64,000 bases of DNA, from NCBI GenBank assembly GCA_945859605.1, contig OX243824.1, positions 19,932,467 through 19,996,466 on the forward strand. The letters run 5' to 3'. This DNA comes from Lumbricus rubellus. Its lineage: Eukaryota; Annelida; Clitellata; Crassiclitellata; Lumbricidae. Position numbers and translations under genes: made by a program. Shown piece after piece: positions 56,803 to 64,000 of the stretch (position 1 is its first letter; each line of letters starts with the position of its first letter). A model generated the notes under the pieces. The model was not told where the DNA came from. It did no database searches and saw only the letters and a list, made by a program, of their open reading frames with translations.

Positions 56803-59800
56803 GTAAGTTTCGCATCAACTAAGATAATTTTTTGGAAACACATCAAAGTTTTATTCAGAAGCAATTGAAACTTTGAAAGTACAGTTTTAAAAGAAGTTTT
56901 TATTTACTGTATATATTCTACTATTGGGAAGAAAAGCCTGATTCCCATTGCATGGTTCACTGATGCCCAGATTCAGTAGCTTTATAGGCCTGTGTTTATT
57001 GCATTACTCAGTAATTTATTTATTACCTTTTCATCTTATAGGGCCTATATATACACGGTGAACGGAAAAACCGAACCTCTACAATACATAAAGAAATTAA
57101 GACCAAACATGTAAAAATATTATTGAAAATAAGCCTAAAACTATTTTATTCCCAACTATAGCCTAAACGTAACTAGTTTTTATCATTATACGCTATTTCA
57201 AGGAGCGCACAGCGACTGAACTAACGGAGGTCAACAAGCAGGCACGGCTTGAGCGACCAAGGCAGTTGTTGATGCGCTATCCTTAAACTTGATTCATTTC
57301 AAATAGCCTTGACCCGTGGACTATAAACTCTGGTCTGTGATGCAAGAAAAAGTTTACAAGAAAGGGTGCGTGATGTCGAAGAACTGCGTCAGCGTATGAT
57401 ATAGGCACGGGACGAATCTGATCAAGCTGTAATTGATTCAGCAACTATATATTCAGTGCCGAGAGCGTCTATGTGCGTGTTTTGAGGCCGAAGGAGGATA
57501 TTTTGAACACACATTGTAGCTAACAAAAGATAGTTATCTGATTCTTGTCCTTTAAGCTGAATTTTCTCCAATTTTTATTAAATAATTCGAATTATTACAC
57601 AAAATTATCGTAGCAATAGGAGAGGTTCGGTTTTTTTTCCGTTCACCGTGTATATACATATATACGCATTTGATCAGGGCTGTTTTTAAGGAATTTTTAG
57701 AACTGCATAACTCCTTTTCCTTCCAATTCTCCATGGTATATCCTAAATTACCTCTAATAGGAGGACAAAGACTTTTTTTAAAACTAATTTTAACTGCACA
57801 AGAGTGCTTCTACAACTGCACAAATCCTTTTAGAACTGCACATTTTGTGTACAACTGCACGTTAAAAAGCCCTGCATTTGATTGTGAAAAACAGTTTATT
57901 TTGAGTTGCAAGGTGTGCGAGTTGTATCTTGGGTAGACTGTAAAACATGCATCAAGTGAAATTTATTAGCTGTAATAAACTGCATTTATATGCGATCATA
58001 TAATTTTAGATTAACGATTGCCAGATGAGATGTAGCCAACCTGAATGCGGTGAGCTGTTTATATTATTTTATTTTAGTTATCAAATTCATTAGATAAATC
58101 TGGTCTCGAACAAGTTGGCACCGAAAGGCTCCAATCCCAGGGTTCGGATGTGTATTATTTTGGAGTTTGGCAATGTTAAAGAATTACACTATGTGAAGAA
58201 TCATTATTGCAAGCCCTAAATTTGTGAAACGTAACTCCAGAGCTAATCGCAAGACACCAGTTTATTCACGAGCGCATAACCCTGATGCGACCAGCTGAAG
58301 CTGTAGGCCTATAGCCGGTGCCGTCACTACAGACCGGGTCTGCCTATTTATACACAAGATCGACTACATTTAATTTTGCTGTGTCACTGCACATAGGCCT
58401 AATAAAGGTTCAGGCAGTGGGGTTTATGACCCAATTTGCATAAGCTTAGTTCTCTGCTTAGTCAGGTTATTCGAGAAAGTTTCCTGCTCCGTTTTATTAC
58501 TTCTGTTTGATTCCCGAAACAGTCAAATGTCGCAAGAGCTGCAAGACATTCATAATAATTATTATTATGTAGGCTAATACGCAATGGCGCTGATAATGCT
58601 GATGGCTTAGTGATGATGATTCTATATAATTGTGATGGTGAAGATATTCAGGATGACATTTGAAACGCAACTCATTGCTTAATTATTATTTTTATTTTTA
58701 GATCATGAACAATAAAGTGGCTGGCATATGGGGGCAGTCTACACCTTTGGTAAATTCTGAAGGGCCAAGATTATTTATCTAGACCATTTGCTCCCAATTG
58801 CAAATTGAAATGTTGTTTTGGAATGCGATGCTTGCATAGTTTGACCTCGCGCACATTACACAAATACAGATTTTTGCTTTAATTTGTCAACGTTTTAGAC
58901 GGAGAAACAACTTCTGCAGAAGACTCGACATTTATCAGCGTTTCATCTGATGCTATCAGCACAACATTGAGTGATGGTGAATATGAAGTCACTACAGGTA
59001 ATCTTTTAAACAACATCACATGTTTGCTTCGTTGGTCATATATGATAATATATAGGCCCTAGTCTATAATATAAATATATATAGCCTACATGTATAACAC
59101 AAAATACTGACTGCAACAGTTGCTTAGCTAAAAAATATATTTATACATTAGATTATGCTTTCTCCTTCTATCAAACAGCAGGGATTTTGAATTTTGGCCT
59201 TTTGCGTGGTTGACAAAATGATTGTTTCAGTAATTTACTCTTCTAAAGTTGCGAATTGAATCTGCATCTTAGGTAATGATGTCCTGCACATACATGTATA
59301 TAGTTTGATCGCGAACGACTATATATATATATATATGTATATGTGTATATATATATAAAGGCCTTGAGTTGATTTGTAAACTTTTAGAAGAAGCAACAAC
59401 TGATGTAGAAGAAACGGCATTTCCCAGCATTGAGGAATTGAGCAGCACATTGAATATTGGCGAATACGAAGTCACTACAGGTATTCCTTTGTACATCATC
59501 ACATGTTTCATTGCCTAGCATATTATATATATATATAATTGTATATATATATATACCAGAAATATTGACATTAGCAACTGCATGGAGTTGTTGAATTTGC
59601 ATCCATAGCTTAATATGCATGCTTACTCGTTTTTTGTCCTCGCCTCAGGTATTGATCCGTCTTCGGCACCGAGAGACTGTGGGGACGTAAGAGCAGCTGG
59701 TAACACAGAAAGCGGCGTCTACGTCATCAAAGTTGGTATCAACGATGACAACACAAGCGTCTACTGCGATCTGAGTAACTCAGAAAGTTGGCTGGTAATT

Positions 59801-62478
59801 CATTTTATATTAAAGCAATTTTTAAGAATAATATTTATGCTACCTTGGTCACTCTCGCATGGTCCCTATAGGTCACTCTCTGACACATTCTGTTAGGCTA
59901 AGCACTTGAAAATTGTTCTTTTTGACCGTGCTGGACGCCGCTGGAGTCCGGGGCAGCTCTGAGTAGTTTCCTTGAAGAGGTGTTATATATAATTATACAT
60001 ATGTATATATTCATGAAAGAATTAATAATTTCAATTTATAAAAAAGCGTTTCATGAAGAATGTCCGTAACAAAACGGCAGTAGAAAATGACTGAATCCTC
60101 GCCTCTTATAGCAACTATTTGACAGCAAATTGGTTTTTAAATTACCTTGCCATCTTACAATACTTCAACACAACACAGTTAAAACAACCAACCCAAGGTT
60201 GACAAAACAGTGGGTGGACTCACTAAAAGTGATATAACTTTTGTTCTGTTTGAAATATTTTGGAGAAACTTGTCCTTTGTATGTAAATATGAATTGCCCT
60301 GTAAAGTTTTATTTAAAACTTGAAATTCTTACTTCGAGCCAAGATATGGGAAAAGCTCTTTTGCGTCTTTTTGCGCATCCTGTACATGTGCACGTGTATT
60401 GTTAACCAGGTCTTCCAGAGACGCGTAGACGGAAGCGTTAATTTCGAAAGAAATTGGACCGACTACGCGTATGGTTTCGGTAATCTAACCGGAGAATTTT
60501 GGCTAGGTTTGTATATATACATGTATGTACGACGTGTACGTAGACTAGAGATAAATTGAGAAAGAGATACATTGGCATACAAAGTGACACAGAGATAGAC
60601 AGAGAAAGAGATAAAGCGAGACAGAGAGCGACAGAGACAAACAGAGAATGATAGAGAGACAGAGAAACAGTGAGAGACACAGATGTGAAAACACATAATA
60701 TATAGGACTATAGGCCTACATAACGTGTATCTATATTTAGCCATACTTTGGATGGATGGATCGATGGATGGATGGATGTAGGGAAGGACGGACGGGCGGA
60801 CGGACGGACAGACAGACATGTAGATAGTCACATCATTGCATATATCAATTCCGTGTGGTTTTCATGGTAGCGAGAAAGATTCAAACTGCAATATTAATAA
60901 TCGAAACAGCAATTTATTCTGGAGGTCTATAACATAAAACTTTAGTCATTTACTCGAAAATATTCACTCTTTATATTATTGGCAAATGAAACTTGCGTTT
61001 TTAGGAAACGAAATTCTGTATAATTTGCTGGCGACCGGAAACTACAGGTTACGCATTGATATGGAGGGTTGGGACGGAAGCACAGCTTATGCAGAATACT
61101 GGACATTTTCCATCGACTCAGCCAACGAAAATTATGCCTTGAGAGTTGACGACTACTATGAATTTTCCACCACAGGTATTCCTTTGACTATTACCTACAT
61201 ATCAATCAATCATGCCAGTTGTTTTGATGGTTGAGATTATAAACTATTGCAACTTTTGCAATCACATCCGTCCCTGACAATCTTTAGGTTATCTCGAAGC
61301 TATCTTTCTGTCAACATTTCCTATTTAGCATGCAGGGCAGGCCTATTTTATGCTAATAGCCATTGAAATTCATCATGCATGATGGGAGAGGGCATGTCCG
61401 GATGCTTGTTTTTCCTTATAAGTGGACAAATACCGGTAACGTTTAAAAAAAAAATCATATGGGGAGGTTTTAACTCCCATTGTTTACGCCACTGATACAT
61501 GGGCTACATGTATAACACGGAAGGTAGCCTAAACTCTTGTGATTTCGACCGTTGTGTTTTTGTACATCATCTGAAGTCTGCTTTTCTGCCTCGATATTAG
61601 GTGAGTGTGGGCAGATTTAGGCTGCAACTCGCGTCAAATTCAAAGTGACAAGATCAGTAATAAGCCAACTCGATGAATGGTGTGGACCATGATAGGCTAA
61701 GCGCCATAATAATTATGCCAACAATTTCTACCGAAAATAATTGGTGAATCATTATTCTCCGTATCGCAAGAAATTTAGAAAAGCCCTACCTAAAGCAGGC
61801 TTTTATATTCGATTGCTAGACGTTGCTGTATTTATAGTGCCTTATCCATACTTATATGCCTAACAAATTAATATTGTTTCTTGTCGTATCACTCTTTCGT
61901 ATAATTATCATAGGTTAGACTGTTAAAGGATCGGAGGTATTCGCTTGATTTTCTACTTACTTAGACATGTTTGTATTGTACTTGACAACTACTTGTTATA
62001 GCGCCCCTTTTTGACGCTCAGCTCCCCCCGTCCAAAAAAAATGAAGCTGATGACTCAAAAAAGTCGTCAGAAATTTTGGCGGATAAAAATTGAATTTTTT
62101 CCAGAAGTTCAGCCCCCCCCAAAAAAAAACTGAAATCCTGGCGCCAACACTGTCTCTGTGTCACTTTGTATGCCTCTGCTTATCTTCCTCTTCTGTTATG
62201 ATGTATGCTGCTTTTGTTCAGAGGACAGTCTCTCGGACCACGACGGGGCGCAGTTCAGCACCTGGGATGTTGATAACGATGGTGAAGAATTTGATAACTT
62301 GGCTGAGGAGTTTCGCGGTGGTTGGTGGCACAATTCTTATGAATTTTCTGCTGCACGCCTGAATGGTGTGTACATAAATGGTGGATGGACACAGGAGGAA
62401 TACGGAATCGTATGGTACGACTATTTCGACACGGACTATTATTCTCTGCGTAAGACAGAAATGAAAATAGCGCCATGA
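56488..62478 (+). CDS. Secreted PAN plus fibrinogen-related (FReD) protein gene
   Basis: A spliced gene with at least seven coding exons: 56488-56802, 58899-58997, 59388-59480, 59649-59794, 60410-60506, 61005-61175 and 62222-62478. Domain order: signal peptide, PAN/apple-like domain, Ser/Thr/Glu-rich linker, fibrinogen-like C-terminal domain of about 215 residues. The product is inferred to be a secreted lectin-like recognition protein, as FReD proteins of invertebrates often bind acetylated sugars in immunity; this is family knowledge and not shown here. All listed introns are GT-AG. Phases agree from exon 2 to the stop. Exon 1 ends in phase 0 while exon 2 needs phase 1, so an exon or an alternative donor is unresolved between 56803 and 58898. 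The second FReD disulfide pair is missing. Introns carry several transposons. No TATA box is evident upstream. Confidence 0.85.
57054..57650. mobile_element. Tc1/mariner-type element in intron 1
   Basis: The termini cacggtgaacgg, then aaaaaccgaacctct, and their complements agaggttcgg and ccgttcaccgtg are near-perfect inverted repeats of about 27-30 bp. TA lies on both outer sides (57052-57053 and 57651-57652). 597 bp, far below autonomous length. It carries a transposase remnant. Confidence 0.88.
57311..57520 (+). pseudogene. Mariner-type transposase C-terminal remnant
   Basis: Allowing frameshifts, the sequence reads [16 protein letters not shown], then [25 protein letters not shown] and PRASMCVF. 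The order DP.DY.LW.....KVY....V.....L..R.......DQ.VID.A matches the last third of IS630/Tc1/mariner transposases, just after the third catalytic residue. Two frameshifts and three or more stops make it inactive. Confidence 0.65.
57675..57874. mobile_element. hAT-type MITE family A, copy 3 (intron 1)
   Basis: Starts cagggctgtttttaagg and ends gttaaaaagccctg. Perfect 8-bp duplications catttgat at 57667-57674 and 57875-57882. Same family as 2620-2791 and 4689-4881. Confidence 0.93.
58899..58997 (+). CDS. Exon 2: Ser/Thr/Glu-rich linker, copy 1
   Basis: 99 bp, phase 1-1, acceptor cgttttag and donor actacag|gtaatc. Only the phase-1 frame is open: [14 protein letters not shown], then SSDAISTT and GEYEVTT. 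Many Ser and Thr suggest an O-glycosylated spacer between the PAN and fibrinogen domains (inference). It is a diverged duplicate of exon 3, including the intron edges, and can be skipped without a frame change. Confidence 0.75.
59388..59480 (+). CDS. Exon 3: Ser/Thr/Glu-rich linker, copy 2
   Basis: 93 bp, phase 1-1, acceptor aacttttag and donor actacag|gtattc. Reads [14 protein letters not shown], then EELSSTL and GEYEVTT. The 3' 30 bases and the following intron (atcatcacatgttt) match exon 2, which shows duplication of a whole exon cassette. Confidence 0.75.
59649..59794 (+). CDS. Exon 4: start of the fibrinogen-like domain
   Basis: 146 bp, enters in phase 1 and leaves in phase 0. Reads [17 protein letters not shown], then [16 protein letters not shown] and SESWL. 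The pair RDC...YCD supplies the first conserved FReD disulfide. The acceptor follows ttttttgtcctcgcctcag and the donor is ctg|gtaatt. Confidence 0.88.
59865..59990 (+). mobile_element. 5'-truncated LINE tail in intron 4
   Basis: tcactctctgacacattctg, then ttgttctttttgaccgtgc and ggcagctctgagtag, resemble the CR1/L2-like tail at 22424-22545. Confidence 0.6.
60208..60382. mobile_element. MITE family D in intron 4, 27 bp before exon 5
   Basis: Left end cagtgggtggactcac, internal ttctgtttgaaatattttgg, tgaattgccctgtaaag and ccaagatatggg, right end tgcgcatcctg followed by TA. Its right end lies 27 bp before exon 5, so the branch point and pyrimidine tract of that acceptor probably fall in or at the MITE. 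Confidence 0.65.
60410..60506 (+). CDS. Exon 5: fibrinogen-like domain, VFQRR block
   Basis: 97 bp, phase 0 to 1. Reads [20 protein letters not shown], then [12 protein letters not shown], the highly conserved first half of the FReD. Acceptor ttgttaaccag, weak donor ctag|gtttgt. Confidence 0.88.
60560..60830. repeat. GACA/GAGA and GATG/GACG tandem tracts in intron 5
   Basis: gagacagaga-type repeats at 60575-60685, then tggatggatgg and acggacggacagacaga at 60750-60815. Minus-strand frames across them are artefacts. Confidence 0.88.
61005..61175 (+). CDS. Exon 6: fibrinogen-like domain, central part
   Basis: 171 bp, phase 1 to 1. Reads [19 protein letters not shown], then [19 protein letters not shown] and [12 protein letters not shown], the usual GN..I..L......LR......G....A.Y..F block. 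Acceptor gcgtttttag, donor cacag|gtattc. Confidence 0.88.
62005..62155. mobile_element. hAT-type MITE fragment in intron 6
   Basis: gctgatgactcaaaaaagtcgtcag stem-loop, then cagccccccccaaaaaaaaa and right end tcctggcgccaacactg. It matches the right half of 46674-46963. It ends about 67 bp before exon 7. Confidence 0.6.
62222..62478 (+). CDS. Exon 7: end of the fibrinogen-like domain and stop
   Basis: 257 bp, enters in phase 1 and stops at TGA 62476-62478. Reads [20 protein letters not shown], then [43 protein letters not shown]. The Ca-site-like DVDND stretch is kept. The two Cys that normally flank GGWW (NCA and ..C) are Leu and Tyr here. Acceptor gcttttgttcag. Confidence 0.9.
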
Positions 62479-62714
62479 AGTTTCAATAAGTGAATTAACA
62501 TTACATTAGACATTTGTAGCTTTCTATCTTTACTTCTTGTACTTTCACCAATTCTTCTTCTGGTTCTCTGCCCCTAGGCAGGTTCGGCTGTCCAATGTCG
62601 CCACTCTTCCCTCCGTTGGGCCTTCTCCTTTAGTCTTTGATTTTCACCAATTAGAATAGTTATTGCTACGCCGATTGTGTCTGGACATATCCGAGCATAT
62701 TATATAGGTTACAA
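62479..62714 (+). other. Probable 3' UTR and downstream flank
   Basis: No AATAAA occurs between the stop and 62714. The first one seen is at 62913-62918, inside the MITE at 62715-63412. The real poly(A) site is therefore unknown and may be transposon-derived or use a variant signal. Confidence 0.4.
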
Positions 62715-63412
62715 CAGTGGCGTAGCAAGGCTTTTGGGGGCCCTTGTGCAGGGCTTCGGTGGTGGGCCCTTTCATTACTTGAACCCCTTCGACTTCAAAC
62801 AAAAAGGCTGTGCAAAAACGCCTGGCTCTTTTTCAATAGACTCTATTTGCATTGTTTCGAACACGAAGTTAGATCTGTCAAACAGGCTAGTTGACTAAAA
62901 AAACAATATAATAATAAATTGGTATAATGTGAAGTGGCTCAAGTCTCGGTGGCTACGATAAGTCTAAAAGAAGAAGCCAAAAATTCCGAAATGTAAAAAT
63001 TTTCCCGGGTGAAATCCTTTGCGCAAAATAATTGAGATGCCTTCGTGCCTGAATCCTTTGGTAATACAGCTGGTAGGCCTATACCACCATAGTTTCCGAA
63101 GTGCTTCACTGCTCGGTGTCAATATCCATAACCACCCCAACACTAATCACTAGGCCTAAACAGTACATGTAGGCTAGATTTGATTACACTCTGAAAATTC
63201 TGAATGTAAAAACTTGACTCTGACCACCAGGGGCCCCTAGTGCAATCTGCACAATCAATTGCAATGCCACCGCCGTAGGCCTACATGTTGATATGAACAC
63301 ATGCTGAATAATAATTATTCTTTAAAAAAAATTACTCCGACCGCCGGGGGCCCTCAACAGCCGGGGGCCCTTGTGCACTGCACAACCTGCACTACCTATT
63401 GCTACGCCACTG
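62715..63412. mobile_element. hAT-type element (cagtggcgtagcaa), perfect TSD
   Basis: Ends cagtggcgtagcaaggc and attgctacgccactg. Perfect 8-bp duplications ggttacaa at 62707-62714 and 63413-63420. The subterminal regions repeat gggggcccttgtgca and gtgca.tctgcaca motifs. 698 bp, no transposase. Confidence 0.92.
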
Positions 63413-63442
63413 GGTTACAATATTATAGGCATAATATATATA

Positions 63443-64000
63443 CAGGGTGGCTCAAAAAAAATGTACCACCGGATAAAATGCGATAACTTCGCAACCGATT
63501 GAACTTTTTCTCTGAAAATTTCCCAATTTGCAGGGGAATGAATTTCCAACAATCCCTGAAAGTTTCACTTGAAAAGTGTCATGTTTGCAGAAGTTACAGC
63601 TGTTTAAACTTTAAATTCCGTTTTTTCGAATTTCCGCGGAAAAATTAACGTCACTTGTTGATTTCCATGTCAAACGATATCACTTTTTACTACGACCTCA
63701 GAATTTCGTTTTGCAGTTTATTGTAATGTATGATGGGAGTGTCCAATCCCTGCTTTAACACGAGTTCGAATTCTTTTTGTGAAGCTCAGTATGGCTTTGT
63801 TGATCGGGTACAGCGGCAACTGATCCAACATTAACAGCAAGACTTTCTTCAGCTAGCCAATGCTCTCTAACTTGGGATGAAATGTCTTGCGGCGTTCCAG
63901 CAAAGCTCCCCAGACGTGATAAGCAAGAGGACTAAGGTCTGGCGAGGTTGTTAGTCACCTTTGCCAATAAATTTATTGCAGTTGATGGCAAAAATAAGGT
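63443..64000 (-). mobile_element. Tc1/mariner element cut by window end
   Basis: The left end cagggtggctcaaaaaa follows TA (63441-63442). A transposase remnant on the minus strand runs toward this end. The other terminus lies beyond the window. The terminus resembles MITE family D (cagggtgggcca), so the two may be related. Confidence 0.8.
63718..63990 (-). pseudogene. Tc1/mariner transposase C-terminal part, broken
   Basis: On the minus strand: NCNKFIGKGD, a stop and frameshift, then PDLSPLAYHVWGALLERRK, FHPKLESIG, an in-frame TAG, LKKVLLLMLDQLPLYPIN and IRTRVKAGIGHSHHTL, then a stop complementary to 63718-63720. The PDL.P..YHVWG block is the conserved region next to the last catalytic residue of the superfamily. 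The N-terminal DNA-binding part is outside the window. Confidence 0.78.

Noticed and set aside
58702..58749. Extra FReD exon
   Set aside because: Good acceptor and GT donor, but 48 bp does not correct the phase difference between exons 1 and 2; kept only as a candidate.

Overview
The window is eukaryotic and reads as intergenic or intronic DNA of a marine invertebrate. The signs are AT-rich non-coding sequence, very long microsatellites, CR1/L2-like LINEs, tRNA-derived SINEs, many hAT and Tc1/mariner elements, and one spliced gene for a secreted lectin-like protein. The phylum cannot be fixed from sequence alone. An echinoderm or another deuterostome or lophotrochozoan is plausible, because secreted PAN plus fibrinogen-domain proteins are common there, but this is inference. 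No rRNA gene, functional tRNA gene, CRISPR array, operon or prokaryotic feature was seen.

Layout. 0-5.4 kb: hAT-type MITEs with 8-bp target site duplications (TSDs), a (GAT)n array and a SINE. 5.7-9 kb: a 2.8-kb DNA transposon with a perfect 8-bp TSD sits inside a ~110-bp minisatellite and itself carries two younger MITEs. 9-10.6 kb: a degenerate hAT element with a transposase C-terminal remnant. 10.7-17.6 kb: minisatellites, MITEs, SINE pieces and a LINE fragment. 17.6-22.4 kb: a full-length-looking LINE (ORF2 of 1100 codons with endonuclease and reverse transcriptase) inside a hAT-like element. An upstream hydrophobic ORF overlaps ORF2 as TGATG. 22.4-55 kb: LINE tails, SINEs, MITEs, a 90-bp-arm hairpin, a foldback-like element and several long tandem arrays ((CA)n, (CATA)n, (GGCAGA)n).

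The only well-supported host gene lies on the plus strand at about 56.5-62.5 kb. Exon 1 encodes a signal peptide and a PAN/apple-like domain. Two duplicated phase 1-1 exons encode a Ser/Thr/Glu-rich linker. Four further exons encode a complete fibrinogen-related domain ending in the usual TEMKI-type tail. The second fibrinogen-domain disulfide pair is missing. Exon 1 ends in phase 0 but the first linker exon begins in phase 1, so at least one small exon is unresolved. The introns hold a mariner-type element, a hAT MITE, a Tc1/mariner-type MITE and LINE tails. More transposons lie just upstream and downstream.

The transposon families are closely interlinked. Four MITE families recur, one hAT family carries a conserved GATGAC/GTCATC stem-loop, and a SINE shares its 3' tail with CR1/L2-like LINE ends. 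The 8-bp palindrome TAGGCCTA occurs about 25 times, against roughly one expected.
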